This document shows, one piece after another, positions 19,150 to 29,795 of a DNA stretch of 64,000 nucleotides. Made by a program: the position numbers and the translations under genes. Under the pieces are notes generated by a model that saw nothing but the letters and a program-made list of their open reading frames with translations, was not told the origin of the DNA and made no database searches. The stretch covers positions 1 through 64,000 of the forward strand of contig CAMLPV010000010.1 of the NCBI GenBank assembly GCA_946482005.1. The letters run 5' to 3'. The stretch's first letter is position 1. Each line of letters starts with the position of its first letter. The DNA comes from an uncultured Gilliamella sp. GTDB lineage: Bacteria > Pseudomonadota > Gammaproteobacteria > Enterobacterales > Orbaceae.

Positions 19150-19244
19150 CTCTAAAATTTTATCAACATTTAATGGAAAGTTGCTTAATCAAGCTGATAT
19201 GGCAAATTTGGTTGGTAACTTTTCCATTTAACCATTTTTATTAC
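19150..19244. terminator. Convergent intergenic region with imperfect inverted repeat
   Basis: Between queA and the leftward M48 gene, AATGGAAAGTTGC (about 19171) and GGTAACTTTTCCATT (about 19214) can pair imperfectly around a 30-nt loop. It probably serves as a shared terminator region. Confidence 0.4.
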
Positions 19245-19928
19245 CTATTTATTCTTTAATTTATCTAAAATATTATTCTTGCGATGCAAATTTGATGGAT
19301 GAGATGTCGGATATTCTGATGCATGAATGGGCATTTTAGATAACATATTTACCAAACCTATGGGATCAATTTTTTCTTTTAATAAAAGATTCAAAGCATA
19401 TTCATCTGCTTCAACTTCATACTGTTGCGCAATTTCTTGTTTTACCATGATAATAATTTCATTGGCTTTATCGGTAATTTCAATATAAGGAGCCTGTCGA
19501 AATGATTTTATAGCATGTTTAAGTGCAATATGTCCTTGTTCATGCGCCAATACGGCTTGCAATTCATTATCCGTTAATAATTTAATCAATCCACTGTTCA
19601 CTCGAATACATCCATTTGCAGTTGACCAAGCATTGGGTTCCGTATTCAAATAAACCTTATAATTTATCTCGTTATTATTAATATTGTTAGGCAATGTTTT
19701 AGCGATTTTATTTAAGCGTTTACTTAATGCATGATTATTGGCTGGAATTGTCGCCCTATGATCCATTTCATTACACGCTTGCTGACTAATAGCTAGTATG
19801 TCTTGTTCGGATAAAAATTTTACTGCTTCAGACGGTATCCGTTTAGCTGTACGAATGTTTGTATGATTTTGACATGCGGTCGACAAAAATATCAATAACA
19901 ATGAAAATATCAATATAACATAGTTCAA
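19245..19928 (-). CDS. M48 family metalloprotease lipoprotein, short paralogue
   Basis: A 227-residue relative of the protease at 17170-17925. It has a signal peptide with lipobox LSTAC (Cys19), zinc motif HEQGH at residues 129-133, the shared NAWSTANGCIRVNSGL segment and a C-terminal SEYPTSHPSNLHRKNNI ending. It lacks the alanine-rich stretch that follows HExxH in the paralogue. It is transcribed opposite to queA and tgt and separates them. It is more diverged and more AT-rich than its sibling, so it may be specialised or drifting. Confidence 0.82.
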   Translation of the reverse strand: MNYVILIFSLLLIFLSTACQNHTNIRTAKRIPSEAVKFLSEQDILAISQQACNEMDHRATIPANNHALSKRLNKIAKTLPNNINNNEINYKVYLNTEPNAWSTANGCIRVNSGLIKLLTDNELQAVLAHEQGHIALKHAIKSFRQAPYIEITDKANEIIIMVKQEIAQQYEVEADEYALNLLLKEKIDPIGLVNMLSKMPIHASEYPTSHPSNLHRKNNILDKLKNK

Positions 19929-20066
19929 AATTCTTAAAATCCTTTCAAAAGTTGTTAATTCAAGTCAAGCACGATAAACTAGGCGCCGCAATGTAATAGT
20001 ACACAACGCATTATATCAATAATTCGCGCCAAACTGTTTATTTGGTCGCAAGAGGTAAATAAATAA

Positions 20067-21215
<1,149 letters not shown>

Positions 21216-21275
21216 TATATTTTTTTAGGTAAGTATTGACACTTTTTAGTTAGCGCAGTATTATGCGCTTCCTAA

Positions 21276-21352
21276 CGGCGAGTAGCGCAGCTTGGTAGCG
21301 CAACTGGTTTGGGACCAGTGGGTCGGAGGTTCGAATCCTCTCTCGCCGACCA
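21276..21352 (+). tRNA. proM: tRNA-Pro (TGG anticodon), island integration site
   Basis: A 77-nt tRNA with encoded CCA. The anticodon loop TTTGGGA gives TGG, and the acceptor stem is CGGCGAG/CTCGCCG. I believe it is identical to E. coli proM. Its 3' end (from AATCCTCTCTCGCCGACC) is repeated 165 bp downstream and, in degraded form, about 9.1 kb downstream, which marks it as the insertion target of a mobile element. Confidence 0.96.
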
Positions 21353-21499
21353 ATTTTAAATAAAAAAGCTTACTCATTTGAGTGGGCTTTTTTATTATCT
21401 GCATTTTGAGAGGATGAGAACCGACTGGAGGTTCGAGCCGAGCGTAGCGAGACAACGTTGCTTTAGCAACGACCCGCAGGGCGAGCATGAAATGCGAGT
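21335..21499. repeat. att-like repeat unit A (left end of island)
   Basis: A 165-bp unit that begins in the tRNA-Pro T arm (AATCCTCTCTCGCC), includes the terminator, then GAGGATGAGAACCGACTGG, a small hairpin CGTTGC/GCAACG, and ends GCATGAAATGCGAGT. The first half recurs as unit B and both halves recur as unit C near 30420. Confidence 0.85.
21362..21393. terminator. Terminator of tRNA-Pro
   Basis: AAAAAAGC-TTACTCA and TGAGT-GGGCTTTTTT pair with one weak position and are followed by a T run. It is part of the unit repeated at 21500-21575 and near 30430-30500. Confidence 0.8.
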
Positions 21500-21575
21500 A
21501 ATCCTCTCTCGCCGACCAATTTTAAATAAAAAAGCTTACTCATTGAGTAGGCTTTTTTATTATCTACTTTTTGAA
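21500..21575. repeat. att-like repeat unit B (truncated)
   Basis: About 70 bp nearly identical to the start of unit A: the last 18 nt of tRNA-Pro including CCA, then AATTTTAAATAAAAAAGC and the terminator hairpin with a one-base deletion. The acceptor end without a tRNA body is the typical trace of integrase-mediated insertion. Confidence 0.85.
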
Positions 21576-21629
21576 AATTCATTTAAACTCACTGATGGCT
21601 GAAAGCTTTATTTATTAATATCTCCTACC

Positions 21630-21725
21630 AGTTCAAAATCGTGGTATCGCAGATTTCAATTTTCAAACAAAGAAACACAGATAGGATTTGGCTCTTATCC
21701 AGCCGTATATACCCAGAGAACTTAA
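21630..21725 (+). pseudogene. Remnant of a P4-type tyrosine integrase
   Basis: A short frame reads SSKSWYRRFQFSNKET then QIGFGSYPAVYTQRT followed by a stop. This matches the N-terminal arm-binding domain of P4-like integrases, whose usual pattern is GSK-W-R(F/Y)...GKE...LG-YP-VSL. There is no upstream start within the frame (stop at 21600) and no catalytic domain downstream, so only a fragment remains. It sits 54 bp from the duplicated tRNA-Pro end, where an active integrase would be. The following 200 bp to 21927 hold nothing else I can identify. Confidence 0.6.
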
Positions 21726-21927
21726 TATAAAATTGTATGAAGTCGGTAATACAGCAAAATATACACTGTTTTAATTTAACCGGCATACTATTGTAGCGGT
21801 CACCGAAAAATAAGCATAATGAGTCTGTGTTCGGTGGAATTAATTTTACCGATCCCGTTTTACCGCCTGATATATCACATCACATTGTGTAAAATCGTAT
21901 ACCTATGTTGAAATTTTCATCGCGTTA

Positions 21928-23694
21928 TCATTCCTCATTTGATGAGGTAAGCTGCCATGAGAGCGATTGCTGTTGACGCTGCCACAATTCAGCATAAAGA
22001 CCATTTTGACGAAGCAAGCCGTCATGCTCCCCTTGTTCCACCAAACATCCAGCGTTCATAACAAGTATTTTCTGAGCCTTTTGTATTGTGTTTAAACGAT
22101 GAGCAACAATTACAACAGTACAATGCTTAGATAATTTTTCTAATGCTCGATGTATTGCCAGTTCAGTGGAAGCATCAATACTGGCTGTCGCTTCATCCAA
22201 TAAAATGATAGGGGCTTTTTTTAATAATGCCCTAGCAATTGAAAGTCGTTGACGTTCTCCGCCTGATAATGAGTAACCGTTATCACCAAGAATTGTTTGA
22301 TAACCATCGGGCAACTGCCGAATAAATTCATCTGCTTGAGCTAATTTAGCTGCCTGAATCACTTCCTCAGTTGTTGCAGTCTGATTACCCATCAAAATGT
22401 TGTCAAATACTGATGTCGAAAACAAAACCACATCTTGAAATACCATAGCAATATTGCGATGTAAGATCTCACTAGAAATTATCTTGGTATCATGTTCACC
22501 CCAAAGAATCTGACCGGAGCTTGGTATCCACATTTGACCAATCAGTTGCAACAAAGTGCTTTTCCCTGAACCACTTGGACCAACAATAGCTGTTATGCCA
22601 TTACCATGAATGTGGAAGTTAATATTTTGTAAGGTCGGACTGGATTGCTCAGGATAGGTAAAACTGACCTGTTGCACAGTAATTTCATTGGATTCAGGGA
22701 TTACAGAGGAATTCCCATCATTATATGTGGTGACCGGTGTTTCACTCAGTAGTTTTTTGATACGTTCCATGGCTCGTGAACTAAATCGAAGTTTTATTAA
22801 TCCATCGCCAAGTGTTTGTAACTGTCGATAGACAATCAGTGAAAAAAAATTGATCAGGATAAAGTGCTGAATATCTAAATGTTCCTGAAACAACAAATAT
22901 CCACCTGATACGAGTAATAATAGAAAACTGGACTCACAGACAAAACCAAACAATGCGACTAATGCAGAGGGTTTAGTTTCCAACATCAGCTGCGCTTGAT
23001 ATTGTTGAAACAATGCATTAGAAAGACGCTTCCAGGCTGTACCAAACTGACCAAAGCAGCGAATAATGTTAATGCCCTGTATATAATCATATAACTCTGC
23101 TTGTGTATCACTGGCAGTATCCAACATTTTTTCATCATAACGATTAATAACTCGCTGCGTTAATGTCATTACCAAAAAGGAAAAGGGAATCGTTATAATG
23201 ACCAGCAACGTTAAAAAAATATCAATCCAACATAGAAGTGCCAATATTAATAGCATCGTGACTATTGTACTGGTAAAGACAGCCAAAAAATGCGACCACA
23301 ACCATTCGATTAGCTCAAGATCGGATGTTAAACGAACACTTAAATCACCTGTTCGTTTGGCTGAAAACCAACCTAGTGGTAAAGCGTGTAGATGGTTAAT
23401 AATTCGAATTCTAGCTTCAGCCATCATGGCATAAGTACCACCAAAAACGTGGCTTAATGCCAAATTACTTAAATAAATTCGCCCCAGCAGGCAGGACAAT
23501 AAACCGACCGTGCTTAGCAGGATTATCTGTAACGAAATGGTTGTATTGAAAACGGATAAGATAAGTTGTGCAATAATGTAATAATTTACTGTCAATAAAC
23601 AACCATCAAGTGCCGCCAGAAATAATCCTTTCGTTAACCGACGATCTTGATAACCAGCCAACTGATAACCGGAGCGAATAAATTTAATGATCAT
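21928..23694 (-). CDS. ybtQ: YbtQ-like ABC transporter (permease-ATPase fusion), ferric siderophore import
   Basis: A 588-residue half-transporter with exporter-type fold: six membrane segments (about residues 18-310), then an ATPase with Walker A GPSGSGKST, signature LSGGERQRLSIARALL and Walker B IILLDEAT. In yersiniabactin systems YbtP and YbtQ form an unusual inner-membrane importer built on an exporter fold. The identity is inferred from being third in a fyuA-ybtP-ybtQ order with ybtA- and ybtX-like neighbours. The start ATG at 23694 has GGAGAG upstream and overlaps the end of ybtP by 11 nt, indicating coupling. Confidence 0.85.
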   Translation of the reverse strand: MIIKFIRSGYQLAGYQDRRLTKGLFLAALDGCLLTVNYYIIAQLILSVFNTTISLQIILLSTVGLLSCLLGRIYLSNLALSHVFGGTYAMMAEARIRIINHLHALPLGWFSAKRTGDLSVRLTSDLELIEWLWSHFLAVFTSTIVTMLLILALLCWIDIFLTLLVIITIPFSFLVMTLTQRVINRYDEKMLDTASDTQAELYDYIQGINIIRCFGQFGTAWKRLSNALFQQYQAQLMLETKPSALVALFGFVCESSFLLLLVSGGYLLFQEHLDIQHFILINFFSLIVYRQLQTLGDGLIKLRFSSRAMERIKKLLSETPVTTYNDGNSSVIPESNEITVQQVSFTYPEQSSPTLQNINFHIHGNGITAIVGPSGSGKSTLLQLIGQMWIPSSGQILWGEHDTKIISSEILHRNIAMVFQDVVLFSTSVFDNILMGNQTATTEEVIQAAKLAQADEFIRQLPDGYQTILGDNGYSLSGGERQRLSIARALLKKAPIILLDEATASIDASTELAIHRALEKLSKHCTVVIVAHRLNTIQKAQKILVMNAGCLVEQGEHDGLLRQNGLYAELWQRQQQSLSWQLTSSNEE

Positions 23695-25438
23695 CTATTT
23701 TCTCTCCATCCAACTCGATATCTTGCCAGAGTTGGCAATAACAGGGACAATTCAAAAGCAGTTCGTCATGGCGTCCCTGACCAACCAATTTTCCTTGATC
23801 GATAACGATTATTTGATCGGCATGAATAACCGTTTTTAGGCGATGGGCAATCATTAGAACACTTCGCCCATTACAAAGATTGGAGATAGCCTGTTGAATA
23901 AGCCACTCGTTCTCACTATCTGCATAAGCAGTTGCTTCATCCAAAATTAAAAGGGGAGCATCTCTTAATAATGTTCTGGCAATGGAAAGGCGTTGGCGTT
24001 CGCCTCCCGATAAGCGAGCGCCATTTTCACCAATTTGGGTGTCATATCCTTGTGGTAGAGAGAGAATAAATTCATGAGCACAGGCTGCCTGTGTTGCTGC
24101 AATTACCTGCTCATTATTGGCATCCGGTCGGCCGAGTAATAAATTTTCCATAACTGTGCCATTAAAAAGATATACATTCTGAGATACCATTGATATCTGT
24201 TTAAACAACTCTTCCACAGGCCAATGCTGGATATTGAGCCCACCTAAAGTGATTTCACCATTATCACAGTCAAGTAATCGTGTTGCTAAATGTGCAATTG
24301 TTGTTTTCCCTGCCCCACTGGGTCCAACAATAGCGGTTAACCCATGTGGCAACGTATTAAAGGTTACTTCTTGAAGGGCTGTTTTTTGCTGATCGTAACA
24401 GTAAGAAACGAGAGAGAACGACAGCACAAGGTTTTCCGTTGGTAAACTCGTCTTATCAATCTCATGAGATACCGTCATCTGTGATGCATTAACTATCTGA
24501 TTAAGACGATCTAAAGAGCCCTGCCGTTGGGCTTGCTCCGAAAACGCAAATACAAGGCGTGAAAACGGCTGAAGTATCACAGGAGCGACCAATAAACACA
24601 GTAACCAATCAACTGGTGTTAAACTCCCTTGAAAACAGCGCCAAGCTCCAATAGGAGCCACTAAGACTAAATTGCTTGAAAGTAAACAATTAAAACAATT
24701 CCAACCAAACATATTCTTTTTACAGTAGTTTTCTATCCAAGGTGCGACATCACGAATTGTCTGACTGAGTTGACGAAACGAATCAGCCCTCAGCCCAAAG
24801 CTTTTAATCACTACAATGCTACGGATATATTCACTCACCTTTTGCGCTATATTGATCTGTAATTCTCCCCATTGACGCGCTTGTTCGTTACTGTGTCGCA
24901 TAGATAACCACTGGCACCAAACCGCCACAGGCAATAATAGTACGGCAGTAAACGCCATCGATGCATCTACGTAAATTAACAATGATAATCCGACGATCGG
25001 CACAGTAAGCGCTGAAGCTACATCAGGCAAAAAATGAGCTAGAAAACTTTCTAATGCGGCAATATCATCATTAATTACTTTACGTAAATCACTTGCTGTA
25101 TGAGTACTGAAAAACGATAAAGGAACTAATCCCAGCTTGTGAGTTAAATATAACTTTAAATGATAAGCTAGTTTTAATGCACCGTGATGAGCACTAACAT
25201 GGCTAATCACAATTAATCCCCAGCGAAGCAACATTGCAATGAATGCCACAACCAGACATGAATAGATAATTTCAAGAGACTCTGTGGCAATAGTCAGTTT
25301 TCTCACCATGATGTAAAGTATCCAAATGGGTACCAGCGTCATAATGGTTGAGATGATTGCTGTCAGTATTGATATCCAAAAAGCCTTACCCATTAACTTT
25401 ACTAATAGGATAAAACTCAGTGGTTCAGAAATATTCAT
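23684..25438 (-). CDS. ybtP: YbtP-like ABC transporter (permease-ATPase fusion), ferric siderophore import
   Basis: A 584-residue ABC half-transporter, partner of the YbtQ-like protein. Membrane segments occupy about residues 1-310. The ATPase has GPSGAGKTT, signature LSGGERQRLSIARTLL and Walker B LLILDEAT. The frame can be read from a TTG at 25465. I prefer the ATG at 25438 (MNISEPLSFILLVKL), though neither has a strong ribosome binding site. It follows the receptor gene by only 29 nt. It presumably forms a heterodimer with YbtQ that imports ferric siderophore across the inner membrane. Confidence 0.85.
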   Translation of the reverse strand: MNISEPLSFILLVKLMGKAFWISILTAIISTIMTLVPIWILYIMVRKLTIATESLEIIYSCLVVAFIAMLLRWGLIVISHVSAHHGALKLAYHLKLYLTHKLGLVPLSFFSTHTASDLRKVINDDIAALESFLAHFLPDVASALTVPIVGLSLLIYVDASMAFTAVLLLPVAVWCQWLSMRHSNEQARQWGELQINIAQKVSEYIRSIVVIKSFGLRADSFRQLSQTIRDVAPWIENYCKKNMFGWNCFNCLLSSNLVLVAPIGAWRCFQGSLTPVDWLLCLLVAPVILQPFSRLVFAFSEQAQRQGSLDRLNQIVNASQMTVSHEIDKTSLPTENLVLSFSLVSYCYDQQKTALQEVTFNTLPHGLTAIVGPSGAGKTTIAHLATRLLDCDNGEITLGGLNIQHWPVEELFKQISMVSQNVYLFNGTVMENLLLGRPDANNEQVIAATQAACAHEFILSLPQGYDTQIGENGARLSGGERQRLSIARTLLRDAPLLILDEATAYADSENEWLIQQAISNLCNGRSVLMIAHRLKTVIHADQIIVIDQGKLVGQGRHDELLLNCPCYCQLWQDIELDGEKIDDH

Positions 25439-25467
25439 GACTTTGCCCGAATTTATATGTGCCAAAC

Positions 25468-27468
25468 TTAAAATAACTCAATTTTTATGTTAGCGCCCGC
25501 AGTTAAGCCTTCGTTGAATTGAGCAAAAGCTCTATTACCTCGGGCGTAACCGTATGTGCGGTAGCGTTTATCAAAAATATTGTTGATATAACCGTACACA
25601 GTAGTTCGTTCATTGATTTGCCAGCCAAGACTAATATCAGTTGTACTATAACTACCCTGACGTAGTTGATTGCTACCATCAAAGTAAAGAGGACCAGTCA
25701 CATTCACAGCTATTCTAGGCATTACAGCACCTATTGACGTTGCAACCAAGCCATCTACACTAAACCCAGCGCCATACCTAGGAATAAAAGGAACTCGATT
25801 ATTAGCATAATCATCAGCAGTTACATTACTGGCAAACTTAGAGTGGGCTAAATTGCCATTTAGTGTTGCTGCCCATCCGGTTGTAAATAACCATTTTGCA
25901 TCAGCTTCAATACCAAAGGCATTTGCACTACCCGCATTTTTCAATGTTTGAGAACCCATCGGACCAGAGTAAAGCTGCATATTTCGAGTATGGGTATAGT
26001 AGAGGGCGCTTTGAAGCTGAAAATCTTCCATTTCATAGCGTGAACCAATCTCATAGTTAATTGATTTTTCAGCAACAAAAGGCTTTGCTTGAGTGCCGGC
26101 TTGTGGTGTAATAGTAAAACCAGCAGACTTATATCCTTGTGCGACGCGCGTATAGATACGCCAGTTCGGTGTTAAAAGATAACCAGCTGAAAACTGACCT
26201 AAGAGTTGATTATCACTATTATTCCCGGCGGACCAGTTGCTATTTTTACCATAATGCGTCTTCGCTTTATCATGAGAAGCGCGTAAACCTGCTCCCAAAT
26301 CAAATTGGGAAACATGCCAAGTTCCATCCATATAAATGGCTAATGATTGCGAAGAGACTGAAGAATCTGTTGAACTGGATTTACGACTTTCATCAATATC
26401 CAGTCGGTATAACCCCAATACCCCATCCCATAAGCGGTCATCGCCTTGTGTTGCCGCGCGAATTTCCTGTGTATTTTGATTCCAATGCTCCGAAGATTGA
26501 GCAGAGAAAGGACCATAAGGAAAACGACGTTCATATTTCAGTTGTTGCCAAGCACTACTAGCCGTCAGTAACCAATCGCCGAAATCATAACTTCCATTTA
26601 GAGTCTGACTATGTGTACGACGATGCATACGCGGATCTAAACTACCCGCAGACGTTAATAATTTGCGGCTGTGTGTATTTTTATAATCTAAATACGTATC
26701 CTGAGTTGAGTGAGTTCTATCTTCTGTTGCACTAAAATTGATTTCCCAAGGTGCGGCTATCGGAGCTAACCTGAATTTAATATTACCCGTATTTTCATCT
26801 GATCCCCCCAATCTTTGCGAACCAGTGGATGGGTTATTGAATGCCCCCGGTTGTTTCTGACGCAGCAATGTGATGCTGCCATAGAATACATCCTCTACCA
26901 GAGGGCCACTGAGATTCAAACGGCTATGGTAACCTTTTCGGCTAGCACCACCACCATCAATGTAACCGCGAAATAGGTTATTAGGCTTGGCAGTACTAAT
27001 ATTAACTATACCGCCCTGCGCGCTGCGACCATAAAGAGTGGCTTGCGGACCTTTCATCATGGAGACATGATCAACGTCGATCAAAGACTGGACTAAATTA
27101 GTCGACAATTGTGGTACGCCATCAACATAAAATGTGATTGCAGGCGTATATAAATCCTGAGCAGAAGAGATACCTCTTAGTGATATCGCAGGAAATAGCA
27201 AATTACCACTGCTTTGTATATTCAAGCCGGGCAATACCCGAGAAAGTTTTTTAGTATTATCTACCCCCGCGGCTTCGAGTTTAGCCTGAGAAATGGTATT
27301 AGAAGAAACATTCAGTGAAGAGGCTGCATTATTAGATTGTTTACTTGCAGTTACAATAATAGTATCAAAGTTAGTTTCTCGGTCGCTTTGTTTAGATACT
27401 TGTTCTGCCAGCAATTTCTCATTATATAACAAACCTAAAACGCACAAATATATAAGTTTTTTTTTCAT
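25468..27468 (-). CDS. fyuA: FyuA-like TonB-dependent outer-membrane siderophore receptor
   Basis: A 666-residue TonB-dependent receptor very similar to FyuA, the yersiniabactin/pesticin receptor. It has a signal peptide (residues 1-21, ...NEKLLA), TonB box DTIIVTASKQS near residue 35, plug domain with SRVLPGLNIQSSGN and ISLRGISSAQD, and a 22-strand-type barrel ending in IKIELF with terminal Phe. Long stretches such as FYVDGVPQLSTN and TRVAQGYKSAGF match FyuA as I remember it. It is first gene of the fyuA-ybtP-ybtQ operon, behind a Fur box at 27573-27591. The ligand could be yersiniabactin itself or a related phenolate-thiazoline siderophore. Confidence 0.9.
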   Translation of the reverse strand: MKKKLIYLCVLGLLYNEKLLAEQVSKQSDRETNFDTIIVTASKQSNNAASSLNVSSNTISQAKLEAAGVDNTKKLSRVLPGLNIQSSGNLLFPAISLRGISSAQDLYTPAITFYVDGVPQLSTNLVQSLIDVDHVSMMKGPQATLYGRSAQGGIVNISTAKPNNLFRGYIDGGGASRKGYHSRLNLSGPLVEDVFYGSITLLRQKQPGAFNNPSTGSQRLGGSDENTGNIKFRLAPIAAPWEINFSATEDRTHSTQDTYLDYKNTHSRKLLTSAGSLDPRMHRRTHSQTLNGSYDFGDWLLTASSAWQQLKYERRFPYGPFSAQSSEHWNQNTQEIRAATQGDDRLWDGVLGLYRLDIDESRKSSSTDSSVSSQSLAIYMDGTWHVSQFDLGAGLRASHDKAKTHYGKNSNWSAGNNSDNQLLGQFSAGYLLTPNWRIYTRVAQGYKSAGFTITPQAGTQAKPFVAEKSINYEIGSRYEMEDFQLQSALYYTHTRNMQLYSGPMGSQTLKNAGSANAFGIEADAKWLFTTGWAATLNGNLAHSKFASNVTADDYANNRVPFIPRYGAGFSVDGLVATSIGAVMPRIAVNVTGPLYFDGSNQLRQGSYSTTDISLGWQINERTTVYGYINNIFDKRYRTYGYARGNRAFAQFNEGLTAGANIKIELF

Positions 27469-27469
27469 T

Positions 27470-27607
27470 GATTATTATCCACTGTTACTTTTCTTTTTGA
27501 GCTAAAAATTCATTGTAAAATAGAAATTGGATAATGCTGGTGTACAAAATCTTCAAAAAAAGTATAATTAAGGATAATGATAATTATTATCATTTGATTG
27601 TGATAAA
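27470..27607. promoter_or_regulatory. Divergent iron-regulated promoter region, fyuA / ybtA
   Basis: The region between the receptor and the AraC gene contains GATTATTATCC, ACTGTTACTTTT, the conserved block TTGGATAATGCTGGTGTACA, AAATCTTCAAAAAAAGTA, and the Fur box. The same layout recurs upstream of the MFS gene at 29800-29935. In Yersinia YbtA binds repeats upstream of ybtP, fyuA and ybtA, so the shared block is a candidate YbtA-like operator. Confidence 0.65.
27573..27591. promoter_or_regulatory. Fur box (fyuA/ybtA)
   Basis: GATAATGATAATTATTATC matches the classical Fur consensus GATAATGATAATCATTATC at 18 of 19 positions. It lies between the divergent receptor operon and the AraC-type regulator and predicts repression by Fe-Fur. 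Confidence 0.9.
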
Positions 27608-27617
27608 GAGGTGACTG

Positions 27618-28547
27618 ATGAAAACCATTCGCTATAGTAAAAATACTCCCAAACTGGCAAAAGACAAACAACTCTTTGAAAACACCGAATGGTTTAATAT
27701 ACAAGGATTGCTTAATGCCGGCTTCGTAGAAATGGCTCCGTTACAAGATATTCGAAATAACACAAAGGTTGATAAGCATTTATCATTAGTGTTTATGCTC
27801 AATGGAGCTGTGCATCATCATATACATGGATCTAAATCAGTCGTGTCTTATCAACCCAATAGAGTCTATCTCTCTTACTCACACGATACCATATATGGCA
27901 CTGATTTTTTTCCTGCTAATTACTGTTATAACATCATATTGTTACAATTCCGTCCCGACGAGTTATTAGAGATATTCAATGAGCGCTCACTAAATAGCTA
28001 TCGTGCTAATATGCAATTTTCTTCACCTAATTTCTGTATTTGGCGTTTAACACTAACACCTGTTCTCAAAGATATCGCACAACGATTGCTAGCTGCCAGA
28101 AGATCTTCTGATGCTTTATCACTACTCAATATACAGAGATTAAGCCTTAACGCGCTGTGGTTAACATTAGAACAATTAAAATACTCTTCATCGACAGATG
28201 GGGAACCGATGAGGAGCAACTTAACTGGTCGAGATCGCAAAAATGTAATAAACGCACAATTATTTATACACGAGCACTTTCAAACTCATTTAATCATAAA
28301 AGATATTGCTAAAGTTATTGGAGTGAGTGAGTCTAAATTAAATAGAGACTTTAAAAAGATGTTCAATATTGGTATACACCGCTATATTATTAACTATCGT
28401 TTGCAACAGGTGACAAAATTACTCAATGAAAGCACATTAACCGTCAGTGACATTGCAATTCGATGTGGCTTTACCTGTGCTGGTCATCTCTCCAGACGAT
28501 TTGTTGAGGTGTTTGGTGTCACACCTCATGCTTATCGTTGCAATTAA
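27618..28547 (+). CDS. ybtA: YbtA-like AraC family regulator
   Basis: A 309-residue AraC-type transcription factor. The N-terminal ligand domain covers about residues 1-200. The C-terminal double helix-turn-helix covers about 210-309 (DIAKVIGVSESKLNRDFKK and DIAIRCGFTCAGHLSRRF, ending FGVTPHAYR). YbtA activates fyuA and ybtP when the ferric siderophore is present. Its position divergent from a FyuA-like gene supports the same role here. AAAGAGG lies upstream of the ATG. It is convergent with the MFS gene, with only 8 bp between stops. Confidence 0.85.
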   Translation: MKTIRYSKNTPKLAKDKQLFENTEWFNIQGLLNAGFVEMAPLQDIRNNTKVDKHLSLVFMLNGAVHHHIHGSKSVVSYQPNRVYLSYSHDTIYGTDFFPANYCYNIILLQFRPDELLEIFNERSLNSYRANMQFSSPNFCIWRLTLTPVLKDIAQRLLAARRSSDALSLLNIQRLSLNALWLTLEQLKYSSSTDGEPMRSNLTGRDRKNVINAQLFIHEHFQTHLIIKDIAKVIGVSESKLNRDFKKMFNIGIHRYIINYRLQQVTKLLNESTLTVSDIAIRCGFTCAGHLSRRFVEVFGVTPHAYRCN

Positions 28548-28555
28548 TACAAAAT

Positions 28556-29776
28556 CTATACTGCTTTTAGAATTGAGCTTCGATACAAATAAATAAGTAC
28601 GAATAAAGCACAGCCTAAAGTAAGATTGAAGAGTGTAACGTAACCCATATAATAAGCAACGATACCACCGATATAACCAGAACATCCGGCAGCAAGCGCT
28701 GCTCCGCATTGAAATAGTGTAAAATCTAATCCAGCTTGCTTCAACGACGCTTGTGTGGTTAGGAACGAGTAAAGACAAACTAAGCCCACGGAAAAAGTGT
28801 AGTTAAAAAACAGATAGCTAACAATAAGCCATAGTGGATTTATATCAGGCTGAAGACTTAATATGATAAAGCTGCTGATTGACAAGCATTTAAATAGGGT
28901 CGCCAATAAGAGTGCCCAGCGATAGCCTATAATTCGGATAAAGAGCATACCTGATAAAGTGCCTAGCATCCCACAAGCAGCACCGCCAAAACTGGTTACT
29001 TTGCCTAAATTCTCTAGAGAAAGTCCGGCGTCAATCGCAAAAGGAGATAGCATAGATGAAATTAAACGACCACTAATCTCAAAGAAAAAGACTAAAACGA
29101 TCGCCTTTAACATCATTGGTTGCTTTAGTGTTTTAATGAGAGATGGTCTCTGATCGCTTTTTTCTGTAACAGGAAGCTGATTGATACTCGGCGCTAATAA
29201 CAAAGGTAGCAATAAAAAGAGTAGTAATCCACTATAAACAAGTAAGGAGGATTGCCATCCCCATTTATCATATAGATAAATTAACCCGCCACCGCCTACT
29301 GCCATTCCTAAATAACCACATCCAATCCGTAATCCATTGCCGATACCGTATGATTTTGAATTTAAATTCTCAATCATATAAGCATCACAAGCAATCTCAC
29401 TCGTGCAACAAACTAATGATAATAAAATTAATAGTGAGATTAGTGTGATGAACATATTTTCATGTATGAATGATAGGCCAATTAATATCACCGCTAGAGC
29501 CACTTGTCCTGCAATGACAATTTGTTTACTGCGAATTTTCCCGGATGCAGTGACTCTATAACGCTCAACGCCACCCGCCCAGAGTACTCGAAGTGTCCAA
29601 GGAATCATAGCAAGTGACACTAAACCAATAGTGTACAAATCCACATTATGACTCCGTAGCCAAGCCGGTATAGCTTGAAAGACAATACCACCGATTAATG
29701 TTTGAACAAAATAAAATGAGCCAATTGCAAATATAAGTTTCAAAAGAACGCCACCATCAAATATAAAAATATCCAC
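28556..29776 (-). CDS. ybtX: YbtX-like major facilitator transporter
   Basis: A 406-residue MFS protein with about 12 membrane segments. Its N-terminal region FVQTLIGGIVFQAIPAWLR and loop TSEIACDAYMIEN resemble AmpG-like/YbtX (Irp8) transporters. It is placed in a yersiniabactin-type locus, where YbtX contributes to siderophore handling. The start is uncertain: the GTG at 29776 lies inside a 13-codon remnant of the receptor leader (ATG at 29798) copied together with the receptor promoter. A TTG around codon 12 (LKLIFAIGS) is an alternative. A Fur box at 29903-29921 lies upstream. Confidence 0.8.
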   Translation of the reverse strand: MDIFIFDGGVLLKLIFAIGSFYFVQTLIGGIVFQAIPAWLRSHNVDLYTIGLVSLAMIPWTLRVLWAGGVERYRVTASGKIRSKQIVIAGQVALAVILIGLSFIHENMFITLISLLILLSLVCCTSEIACDAYMIENLNSKSYGIGNGLRIGCGYLGMAVGGGGLIYLYDKWGWQSSLLVYSGLLLFLLLPLLLAPSINQLPVTEKSDQRPSLIKTLKQPMMLKAIVLVFFFEISGRLISSMLSPFAIDAGLSLENLGKVTSFGGAACGMLGTLSGMLFIRIIGYRWALLLATLFKCLSISSFIILSLQPDINPLWLIVSYLFFNYTFSVGLVCLYSFLTTQASLKQAGLDFTLFQCGAALAAGCSGYIGGIVAYYMGYVTLFNLTLGCALFVLIYLYRSSILKAV

Positions 29777-29795
29777 AAAAGTACAAAGTTTTTTT

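Noticed and set aside
21378..21602. Small proteins across the tRNA-Pro repeat units
   Set aside because: They are translations of tRNA ends and terminator repeats on both strands and have no coding character.
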